Source: Pseudo-nitzschia pungens | Taxonomy: Eukaryota; Bacillariophyta; Bacillariophyceae; Bacillariales; Bacillariaceae | Reading direction: 5' to 3' | Assembly: GCA_037355855.1 (NCBI GenBank) | Contig: CM074766.1 | Coordinates: 1,550,001-1,614,000, forward strand | Length of the DNA: 64,000 bases | In this document: positions 1 through 8,432 of the stretch, one piece after another | How positions within the stretch are numbered: the first letter of the stretch is position 1 | How the letters are laid out: each line of letters opens with the position of its first letter | Made by a program: the position numbers and the translations under genes | The notes under the pieces: generated by a model | What the model was told of the DNA's origin: nothing | What the model saw: the letters and a program-made list of their open reading frames with translations, nothing else | Database searches by the model: none

Positions 1-657
1 GGTCGATGCAAATCTGCCATTTATTGCAAATGAATATCTTCACACCGCAACTTATTTCGGCAACAGTGACTCATCGGATAGTAACGTACTTCTCATAGTT
101 GTGCAGTCAAAGAAATAATTATGAAGCATTTTATCCTGAGTTCAAGGCTGGCCGTTTTCCCAGGGTTTTAGGGCTACATCCATGGTGAACAGTCAATAAT
201 GAAAACATTTCGGTGAATTGAGCGACAATGCAAACAACAATACCATGCGTGAGATAACGTCAAGGTCCAGAATACAAAGAAGTATCTGTAATTTCACTAT
301 TCAAGAAGTTCTTCTTCACTATTTTCATACGTTTACAACAATATCAATTTCAAAAAAACTTGAAGAGAGGCGTTTGTTCTTGTATAAGTAATGAGTCGAC
401 ATAAACCATGCCCATGATGAAATTCGTTCCATGATAACTATCCCATCCCTCCATTCCTGTGTGTCAAAGGCTACATTTTTTCGTTGGCAATCAATGCTTC
501 AGCAACTATTTCCCGATCCTTGAAACTGAGGTGGTTGCCATCCGCCGAAAGTATCAAAATTTCGCAGAAATATGATCAATTCACATTTAATTTGTTTCGC
601 TCCAATGTGATCCATCACCCCATTTTCATTCATGCTAGAATTTTCGAACGAAAAAAA
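1..657. other. No gene recognised
   Basis: AT-rich sequence downstream of the EF-hand gene. Both short forward ORFs here (about 480-820 and 630-940) overlap the EF-hand coding region in antisense and show no family features. I see no RNA gene or repeat. Confidence 0.5.
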
Positions 658-921
658 TCATTTCTTTCCACCTGGCATAAACTTCTTTGCCATGTCAATC
701 TTTTTCATGACCGATTTGAATTCGTTGAAGTCTATTTTTCCATCACCACTCTTATCGACGAATCCAAGGATCATTTTCAGATTACTTTCGGGAAGCATTC
801 CGTTGGTGAGTTTCTTTAGGTCGTTAACGTCGATGTATCCCGAGTTGTCTTTGTCCATGCTAGAAAATAACGTTTTGTACGCCGCGGCGTCTGCTAAGTT
901 TCCGGAACCGAACATATTCAT
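658..921 (-). CDS. Small two-EF-hand calcium-binding protein
   Basis: An 87-residue protein made almost entirely of one EF-hand pair. Loop 1 is DKDNSGYIDVND (residues 23-34) and loop 2 is DKSGDGKIDFNE (56-67). Both keep acidic or hydroxyl ligands at positions 1, 3 and 5, Gly at 6, Ile at 8 and Asp or Glu at 12, so both should bind Ca2+. The tail is basic (PGGKK). There is no signal peptide or membrane segment, so a soluble intracellular Ca2+ sensor or buffer is likely. Size and arrangement resemble parvalbumin-like or half-calmodulin proteins. The ATG start gives a complete pair, but an upstream exon cannot be excluded. The partner is unknown. Confidence 0.85.
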   Translation of the reverse strand: MNMFGSGNLADAAAYKTLFSSMDKDNSGYIDVNDLKKLTNGMLPESNLKMILGFVDKSGDGKIDFNEFKSVMKKIDMAKKFMPGGKK

Positions 922-3201
922 TTTCTTGCTTTTGTGAATGGTGTACGTAATTCAAGAACTATCCAGTCGTTTTCTCTTTCAAGCGCTTGAGTTGTTTGCC
1001 GTTGTCGAATGTGGTTGGAAACTTTATTTTCTAGGTTCGGAACATCACTGGTAATTATTTACTTGAAAAGTTTACCTTGTTTTGAGGACTGTAAGGTGCT
1101 ACAAGAAAAACTGGACAACGAAAAGAATTCGGCCATAAAATAAATAAATACGAAGTGCTACGTAAGGTTTACGTAACTTACATCGTACAAAGCAAAACCG
1201 TACGAGTAAGCCTTACTTCGCAATGAACATAGCGATCGCTTACATAGTAGGTCCACAGGGACCTTGGGATCGTCCTTCCACATAAAATGGTGTTCAGAGC
1301 AGGGGTCATAATATAAGAAGGGGTATGCCACGAAGTCTGTCCGTCGCCCGTGTTCGACGTACAAATACTAGTAAAAAAAAATGGCACTCCATATTCCATG
1401 TGTGGTCAAATTTAGAAAAATTTCCCTCAACCTCAATTTTTTTTTTCCACTTTCACTGCATAACACTAACAAAAACTATTACACTTCAATCTATAACAAC
1501 TCCATCAAAAATTGTAACAAAACAATATTTGAATATTGTATCTAGCCCAATTTTTTACAGGGATTATGAATATGTAACTGCTTTTCACTCTAGATGGATG
1601 GAAGATAAAGTAATTTATTTGGATGGATGGTCCAAATTTTGGTTCCAAGTGGAAGCTTTTAATTGAATAAAAATAAAACGGATGACGGACGGACGATCCG
1701 ATTTTGTATTTTATATTCCAGGTGGAAGGCACAGATCACTGGTAGTTTGAATCAGCAATATCAGACAGCAGATGGATGTAAACTGAAAAAGGTACTTACT
1801 ACTTGACTCTCAACTATATACGTGAACTGCATATCAAATTTAAAAGTTGGAGAGTGATTGGAAGTGTACTTGGTAAGTTGCTTTATCAGGTACACTTTTA
1901 CTAGTGATATGCAGTAAATTATGAGAAGAAAAAAATTGACTGAGGGAAATTTTTCTATTTTGGACCACACATGGAATATGAATCACCGATTTTTAGCGAT
2001 CGTGGCATACCCCTTCTTATATTATGACCCCTGGTTCAGAGTTCATATGTGATTTGTTCCGAAGTACAAGTAAGGTTAAGATTACCTTACGGTAAGACAC
2101 TTGTACAAGTACTTAACCATAACCTTACTCACCATAGAATTTTTCTTGTTCTTTTCTCACTCTGTTTGGTGTCTGTCTGTCGTTTGGTGTCTGTCTGTCT
2201 CGATGTTATGCCCCTTTCAGAAACAAAAATCGGGATGGGGAATTGTGAAGGCTTATCGACCAAAAAAGGTGTGTAGGAAGTAACCTTACTAACGGTACAC
2301 TCACATACATTTTCTATCGCATTACAGTAAGGTTTACCTGTCTTCTTGTAAGCTCATACTACTCGCCTATTCCTTCATTTCTTGTTGTTGATTGATATTC
2401 ACTGAAAGTGTTATTGTTTGGCCTGGAGAGGCCAGATTTAGAAAACAAAGTAGTACTAGTAGTAGTTTTGTTCGCCTTTTTGGGGGGGGGGGGTGGACAG
2501 ATGGAAAACCAGCTGGTGGTGGTGTGTTTCGTTAAATGGGGCTATTTGTGGTGGTGTTATCGACAAGTCTGCATGCATTTTGAGGCGAAACTATATTTTG
2601 AACTTGTGCCAAGTGTTGAAGATCCATCGAGAATTGTGAGTGAATTTGAAACTCTAGAACCTAAACAAAGGCAAGTGTTCTTATTGAGCCCAAAAAACCA
2701 GTAGATCTTCAGGTCTTGTCAACTCTTCCATCTGGGATCATGTCCAAGTCAACAGACACCAGTTTTTCCTTCTCTTGTATTGAATGGATCTTTTTCATGT
2801 CGTGTGTGCTGTATCCCGCCGTCATAAAAGGGTGGTGAATATGATACGTTTTCCCCATCGCCATTATTGCCATCAATTGCCACATTACGAACGATATTCG
2901 TGTGGCTTACAACAACAAGGTCTTGGCGTGAACGCGCAGTAATTATTTACCTTCCTTCATTTTCCATTTCTTTACTATAAACAATATTAAATTTTAAAAA
3001 AATAATAATGCACAATTTAAAAACTTGTTTAAATCTCTATTCCTTGGTTCACATATGAGCCCCAAACCATTCGCAACGATACCCATTTTTCATTTTCGTA
3101 GCATTTTGCGTCGTTGGCTCAATGCACACTCCACTTGCTTGTGGGCCCGCGTGATCTTCAACCGCTCTGTTTTTGCTTTGCGGAAGAGCTTCTTCGTTCA
3201 A
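922..3201. other. Intergenic region with hAT-like element and motif clusters
   Basis: No convincing gene. It holds the hAT-like element at 1300-2033. GTAAGGTT/AACCTTAC-type motifs occur near 1165, 2070, 2118, 2282 and 2326. A tandem duplication of TTTGGTGTCTGTCTGTC lies near 2164-2200. A G10 run lies near 2483. The only ORF of note (2408-2704, 98 aa) is Val/Trp-rich translation around the G-run and looks spurious. Confidence 0.6.
1300..2033. mobile_element. Non-autonomous hAT-like element, 734 bp
   Basis: Termini are inverted repeats. The left end starts CAGGGGTCATAATATAAG and continues through AAGGGGTATGCCACGA; the right end is its reverse complement, ending in TTATGACCCCTG. An 8-bp direct repeat GTTCAGAG flanks it at 1292-1299 and 2034-2041. 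An 8-bp target duplication with CAGGG-type termini is the hallmark of the hAT superfamily. A second, subterminal inverted repeat (around 1395-1440 against 1925-1975, containing CCATGTGTGGTC) extends the pairing. The interior has no transposase-like ORF, so it would need a transposase encoded elsewhere. The nearly intact TIR and exact TSD suggest a fairly recent insertion. Confidence 0.85.
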
Positions 3202-3705
3202 TCATACACAAGTCAAACAAGACAAAGATGTTGTCATCCAAGACGAGAAACCAGGATCTGCCTTATACCGCTCCTCGTTCACGGCAACATCGAAGTTCCA
3301 GCCATGATCGTCGTCGTCGTCGTATCCCATCATCATTTCCTCCATGGAATCATCGTCGTTTGTACCGAGTTTGAGTCTGTTTTGGGTCTGCTCAACATCG
3401 ATTATGCCGTGCGCGCCATTACAGCGGCTGCCAGTTCGCTCCTTCCACGCTGCAGGAAACATATAAATTGCGCCCAAAGTTTCGAGTTGTGCATCGGACC
3501 CTTGGGAGTCCTCGTCTTGGTCGTCTGAGGTAGTAACGGTTTCGACGACTGCGGGTTCGTATCGCGTTGGTGCTTTGCGATCACACCTTGACGATAGGGA
3601 CCCACCGAGGCTGCTCACATCGCCTCCACCGAAGCTCGTTGCCTCCTTGATCTTCTCCTTTCTCGATCGGAATCGTTTTCCCTTGAAAATTTTGCGAAAA
3701 ACCAT
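3202..3705 (-). CDS. Unknown acidic protein with basic N-terminus
   Basis: A 167-residue ORF from ATG. The start is strongly basic (about residues 1-22, with repeated Arg/Lys such as KGKRFRSRKEK). A Ser/Gly-rich stretch follows, then an acidic segment (TTSDDQDEDSQGSD) and a run of five Asp after MEEMMMGY. I recognise no domain, signal peptide or membrane segment. Regional charge and amino-acid bias look protein-like, whereas the opposite strand (3025-3528) reads as an antisense shadow. The protein may continue in a further exon, because the last residues (SLSCLTCV) are unremarkable. Function unknown. Confidence 0.5.
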   Translation of the reverse strand: MVFRKIFKGKRFRSRKEKIKEATSFGGGDVSSLGGSLSSRCDRKAPTRYEPAVVETVTTSDDQDEDSQGSDAQLETLGAIYMFPAAWKERTGSRCNGAHGIIDVEQTQNRLKLGTNDDDSMEEMMMGYDDDDDHGWNFDVAVNEERYKADPGFSSWMTTSLSCLTCV

Positions 3706-4269
3706 TGTTGTTTCACTTATTGTGGGATTTTAAAAACAACATTATTATGTTGGTCGAAAAAGTGACGAAACCTGCTTCCACGATTCAATTTTGTGACAAC
3801 TGATGCCGGTATTTACAGTGGCATTATCAGAAGAAAATCGAAAAAAGAAATCACTTAATGAAAAAACGGTTCACGGGTTGCGCTTCAACGCGCACCATAA
3901 TATTTTAGGGCGCACCTTGACTAAGTGTATGATAATTACTGGTAGTACAAAAGTTAGGACGAATCAAGAATCAATATCAGGTTCTACGAATAAATCGAAC
4001 ATAAAGACGAAACAGTAAGGTTAACCTTAGTAATCTTACGTGCTCGCAATCAAAATAAGTGACATGTCTGATCGACTCACTCAACTTTTGACATACATCA
4101 CTGAACTACCGGTACGACATGTTCTCATTTTCTTTAACATGGATACGGTACCATCCGCGATATGGGATGATTTTGAAAATGAAAGGACAGCAATATCCTT
4201 TTTTGACATGATGAATGGGAAGAGAGCCAACACACAGCAATCCAAATTTAAAATGAAGAATGCTTATCG
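3706..4269. other. Intergenic; no gene recognised
   Basis: AT-rich. The sequence near 4014-4040 contains GTAAGGTTAACCTTAG followed by TAATCTTACG, a palindromic cluster of the motif that recurs between genes across the window. The forward ORF at 4040-4366 is antisense to the ORF at 4270-4656 and has no recognisable domain. Confidence 0.4.
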
Positions 4270-4656
4270 TCAACGCATGTTATTTTTGACCAGTGTCCCG
4301 CCGAGAGACACAGCATTAATTCTCATGGAAGGTGACAAAAAAGAGGACGGTTCACCTTTTGCGTAGGCAAAAGACATGCATTCCGTTACCATGATGTTAT
4401 GCTCTCTGGCACCGCAATTGGTTTGGTTTTGAATTTTTTGTTCTTCGTCCCGCTCCACCGTGCAATTTACCGTAGATTCCGTTAATTCTTTTTCTTTCGT
4501 CATAGTGAAGAAAGTACTTTCTATATCAATTCCAATCGCTTCGTCTCGGCAAAAAGTGTAATAGTTGCCAACCAGCCCAAACTCAATCCAGAAATAGATG
4601 GAATCGAATTCCACGCGGTAGACGACGTTCCGAAAACTACCAGAGAAAGGGCACAT
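4270..4656 (-). CDS. Possible C-terminal continuation of the Pro/Thr-repeat protein
   Basis: Open frame of 128 codons lying immediately downstream of, and in the same frame as, the secreted Pro/Thr-repeat protein (4672-6126). Only one TGA (4672-4674) and five sense codons separate the two. It contains four Cys and an N-x-S/T site (NQTNC), fitting an extracellular domain after a flexible linker. Possible readings are a premature stop or sequencing error, readthrough of the TGA, or a chance ORF. I recognise no family. The Pro/Thr gene may simply end at the TGA. Confidence 0.3.
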   Translation of the reverse strand: MCPFSGSFRNVVYRVEFDSIYFWIEFGLVGNYYTFCRDEAIGIDIESTFFTMTKEKELTESTVNCTVERDEEQKIQNQTNCGAREHNIMVTECMSFAYAKGEPSSFLSPSMRINAVSLGGTLVKNNMR

Positions 4657-4671
4657 TAGAACACGACAATT

Positions 4672-6126
4672 TCAAAAGGAGGAACTCTGGGTGGGTCTGT
4701 TTGTCGGCCTACGTGTCGGATTCTTTGTAGGCGTCCTCGTTGGATTTCGAGTGGGGCTTCGGCTCGGGCGTGCAGTGGGTCGTCGAGTAGGCGTGTGCGT
4801 GGGCCGCGGAGTAGGCCGTCGGCTCGGGCGTCCAGTGGGTCGTCGGGTAGGCGTGTGCGTCGGCTTCGGCGTAGGTCGTCGGGTCGGGGTTCTCGTCGGT
4901 CGCTGCGTCGGTCGCCGGGTGGGACTCGCCGTCGGTCGCTTCGTGGGAGTAGCGGTCGGTCGAGGCGTCGGAGCTTCGGTAGGTGTGGGAGCCCGGGTTG
5001 GGGAAGGCGGCCTTGTTGGAAAGTCCTGTGGATATTGCTGCTGCGGGGTGTGGACCATGATCGGGTCACCGTTTGGAGTGTAGAAGTAGCTGCTCGCAAT
5101 ATACCCGTACCCACTGAAGGTGTTCGCAGTGTAAGGTCCGTACGAAGTGTAAGCGTAGGGTCCGTATGGATTCGAAGCGTAGGGTCCGTATGGAGTGGAA
5201 GCGTAGGGTCCGTACGGAGTCGAAGCGTAGTGTCTATAATTGTTCGACGAATACCCCCAGCGGTCATTGCCAACCCGATTTTGCGACTGAGGACGAGGCT
5301 GTCGGTATTGGTTTCGTGGTGGGCGTCGACCATGTTGGCCCTTGGCACTTTTCCCTTTCTTTGCCGACTTGTAACTTTTGTAATGGCGTTGGTTATAGAA
5401 TTGGAGCTCACGCTCACTCTCAAAATTCGATTCGGTTTTCGTGGCACCTTCGGCTTCAGTTTCCCCATTGTAGTAATCCAATTCATTTTCACTGTCGTAT
5501 GCCTCTATGTATTCGTATTCGTATTCATGTTCATGTTCGTGTTCGTGTTCATGTTCATGTTCCAACTCGTCCATGCGTCCTATTGTTTCGAGGTCTAACT
5601 TGGGATCGCGGGGGTACGGTGTCGTCCCATCACTCTGCAATCGGTCTGAAAGATCTTGCAAGCTGTTGCCTCCAATAGCAAAATCCGTCGAGGAGTCGCG
5701 ATGGTGGATGGCCGGGTTATCGGATTCCATGTACCTGTCGTAATCTCTCTCTTGCTCCCCTTCTATATTTTTCCCTTCTTCGGTATATTCGACGTCTCCA
5801 TTCGGTTTCTCGGGGACTGATTCGGTGAAGATTTTGAGTGATGGACTCGAATTTGTACCTCCACCGTTTCCTCTGAGAAAGTTCCGGGTATAGGTACGGG
5901 GCGCTGGAACTGATTTCAGCGTAGCTGTCTGTAGATCGCGACCATGTCTGGCATATCCTCCCCCATCTACCTCGCTAGTGGAGAGCACTAATCGGTTCGA
6001 AGTCGGGGTTTTGTAAACACTGCCAGGGGTAGACCAGGGTGATCGCAAATCAGGCAAAAGACAAATCAACGTCATCACTGCTATCGAGCGAACGGCTCCT
6101 AAACGAGGATGGCAAAGAATCAACAT
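4672..6126 (-). CDS. Secreted Pro/Thr-repeat protein with His-Glu and YGPYAS repeats
   Basis: A 484-residue low-complexity protein. The N-terminus is a plausible signal peptide or anchor (SIAVMTLICLL within the first 30 residues). An acidic and Ser-rich region follows, then an alternating His-Glu run changing to Glu-Tyr (EHEHEHEHEHEYEYEYEY) and a basic Lys/Arg/Gln patch. Next come about five imperfect copies of YGPYAS(T/N)P, a Pro/Gln linker, and a long array of PTxxPTRRPT units to the end. Pro/Thr arrays are common in diatom wall and surface proteins, where they act as extended, probably O-glycosylated spacers. The His-Glu run could bind metal, but that is inference. Long GC-rich ORFs on the opposite strand (4691-5083, 4795-5598) are shadows of the repeat. 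Confidence 0.7.
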   Translation of the reverse strand: MLILCHPRLGAVRSIAVMTLICLLPDLRSPWSTPGSVYKTPTSNRLVLSTSEVDGGGYARHGRDLQTATLKSVPAPRTYTRNFLRGNGGGTNSSPSLKIFTESVPEKPNGDVEYTEEGKNIEGEQERDYDRYMESDNPAIHHRDSSTDFAIGGNSLQDLSDRLQSDGTTPYPRDPKLDLETIGRMDELEHEHEHEHEHEHEYEYEYIEAYDSENELDYYNGETEAEGATKTESNFESERELQFYNQRHYKSYKSAKKGKSAKGQHGRRPPRNQYRQPRPQSQNRVGNDRWGYSSNNYRHYASTPYGPYASTPYGPYASNPYGPYAYTSYGPYTANTFSGYGYIASSYFYTPNGDPIMVHTPQQQYPQDFPTRPPSPTRAPTPTEAPTPRPTATPTKRPTASPTRRPTQRPTRTPTRRPTPKPTHTPTRRPTGRPSRRPTPRPTHTPTRRPTARPSRSPTRNPTRTPTKNPTRRPTNRPTQSSSF

Positions 6127-6574
6127 TGTTGCTGCTGTTGCCGTCGCAGACGAAGAAGCCAGTTGGATTAGGACTATCGCAAACTAATCACACGTAGCGG
6201 ATATATACGGTAGTAGTCTTTCTTGAAGCGGGGGCTTCTTGAAATGCTTTTTTTAAAGAAGTGCCTGGATTCGATGGGCGGAATAGAGTTTTTCTAATTA
6301 CGAAGTATTTTTGTAAAGTAGCCGCGCTATCGCGACAACTTTTGAACATTATTCGAAGCACTATTGCGAGTTCGTATGCTGGAACTCTTCCAAATTGAGA
6401 TGAGATTTTGGTTCTGCTCATGGCACGTGTACCTTTACGGTGAAAAGCCGAGTTTGAATTGTCTCTGGTGGATTGAACTTAGAAGTCGAGAGATGATTCA
6501 TTCCATCCATTAAAAAACGTCTATGCACGCTCGATGGGTAGAGATTTTAAAAATTAATCGTGATAAACAATATC

Positions 6575-6669
6575 TACTACGGAATTCCTATCAGCTGTCC
6601 CCCGGCTTCCGTAGAAATGAGTAGTTGGGGATGTAGAACTGGGGGACAGCTGATAGGAATTTTGTAGTA
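6575..6669. mobile_element. 95-bp foldback element (MITE-like)
   Basis: The left arm (6575-6603) starts TACTACGGAATTCCTATCAG and continues GCTGTCCCCC-like. The right arm (6641-6669) is its reverse complement with two mismatches. The spacer is 37 bases. The outermost TA on each side could be a TA target duplication, which would place it with Tc1/mariner-type MITEs. The same outer 21 bases recur at 61869. Confidence 0.65.
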
Positions 6670-7546
6670 TCTCAATCAAAAAACAGTTTGACGAAGCCGA
6701 ATAAAAGTCACATGAGTGCCAACGGAAAAAGAAAGTTCCTACCGTACTGAAAATTTAGAGATGGCATGTGAGCTGTCAAACCTAACTTGTTTTGGCAGAT
6801 CTTACCTGTAACTAGTACGAGTAAGATCTCCTTCGCACCTAATACGGTAAGCTTACTGCATGGAGTTATTTTGTTAAAAGTTCCAAAAAATTGCCGGTGC
6901 ATTAAGGAAGCGTACGAGAAAAGAAGGTGTGATTTTGTGTGTTAAACGCAGCGTACTAACTTGAACTATATTCAAAACTATTATGATTGATTACTTAGAG
7001 TGTCAACAGTGTGCAAACCAGAAGGGGAGGCCCGTGTGATGCTGTCCCTCAAAATAAACACCCCATTTTTTACCCCTATGCTTATTCATGAGCTTACGAA
7101 GGGACAAATAAACAAAGATGTTTTTATATATCATGTGAAGAATGTAGAGCATTATAGAAGAGAGTGTTGGCTAAAAGATGTCTTTGAATACAGATGGTGC
7201 ATGTGCAGAGTTATCACCAAAGGGTGAGCTGTCACAGACTTTTTTCATCTCCAAAAAGTGTGTCCACAATTTTTGATGAGTAAGGTTGCCGTACGGTACG
7301 TAGTAGGAGTAATCTTCCTTATCGTCTAGTTGCGGCATTGCCCAAAATTGAAGCTATAGCGCTTGTCCTTTTTGGAAAAATCCTTATTTCTAAAGCATTA
7401 ATCCAATAGCAACAAGTAATGGCTCATTAGAAAGATCTCACTCTCTTCTTTCCATAGGTATATGGTTTTATATACTTTAGAGCTGGTTTTGTTGTTGCAA
7501 ATACTCAATGAAGTATACACAAGTGAACACGTGAATTTTACGATTT

Positions 7547-7745
7547 TGGGCATCCCTTTTCTACGTGTTTTTTGTACTCGGTAGACCCGTTTGACTAAAA
7601 AAATGGGTCTTCGCGCACCTCTTTTTTAGGGAGGGTTTTTTTTGGGGGGAAAGAACCATCATCGACACTACCTTGATCAAAATAACCAATTTTTTAGTCG
7701 AATGAGTCTCACATGGAAATTAGTACCAGAAAGGGATGCCCAAAC
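7547..7745. repeat. Inverted-repeat element, about 200 bp
   Basis: TTTGGGCATCCCTTT near 7547 is matched by AAAGGGATGCCCAAA near 7731. Inside, AGACCC near 7584 and GGGTCT near 7604 form a smaller hairpin. I could not find a convincing target duplication. It looks like a degenerate MITE. Confidence 0.45.
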
Positions 7746-8432
7746 TCGAAGGTATTACCCTCTATTTTTATGCCGCGACTAGAAGATCCAGTGAGGGAGG
7801 GTAAACCTTAACCTTTTTATCGTAGTTCGTCATCCAAGCCGAGGCGATTGTCTTGTTCTGGCGCAGAAGATTGTTGAGGCGCAGAAGAGAGCTTCGATTT
7901 TTTTTTAAAAAAAAATAAAAAAGAAAAAGAAAAAAATATTAGAATACGGTTTTGAAGATTGAGTTGTCACCATTTGTTAATTATAGAATTCAGAATACCG
8001 GTAGGAAAGAACACTGAATAATTATTCTTCCGTGTTTCACCGAAGAAAAAAGATCCCTTTTTTGTGAAGAGACCGATACTAGTAAGGTTGCTTGTAGAAA
8101 AGGAGGGGTAGTCTTCGGACGATGTACCAGTTGACAAGCATGTTCTTCGGTATCTCTGCCATAGGTCTCATTCTGAACAATTTACAAGTGATGTAAACTA
8201 CCAGTTAATGTTAGCCTAAGATTACCGGTAAGTACGTTTTCAGTTTCACGTCGTTGACAAGGAACATGACTCTGATAATTATTTCCCCTCGTGAATTCGC
8301 ATAATTATTATGTGTCGTTGCGAGACACACCTAATCAGCCTTGTGTTCTCGCTGTTCCAAGCTCATACTATCATTGATTATCCGCCGAAAACTACCAACA
8401 GTCGTTGAATTTCGAAATCCCCCGGAACCATC

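Larger units (their letters stand above)
6127..8432. other. Intergenic region with two foldback elements
   Basis: No credible gene. It contains the inverted-repeat elements at 6575-6669 and 7547-7745. GTAAGATC/GTAAGCTTAC-type motifs occur near 6803-6855, GTAAGGTTGCC near 7284 and GTAAGGTTGC near 8090. A long A/T-only stretch lies around 7895-7940. ORFs of 60-77 codons here lack composition or motifs of real proteins. Confidence 0.5.

Noticed and set aside
4040..4366. Forward ORF of 108 codons
   Set aside because: Overlaps the antisense frame at 4270-4656, no recognisable motif, and starts in a motif-rich intergenic stretch.
4691..5598. Plus-strand ORFs rich in Gly, Val and Arg
   Set aside because: Antisense readings of the PTxxPT and YGPYAS repeats.
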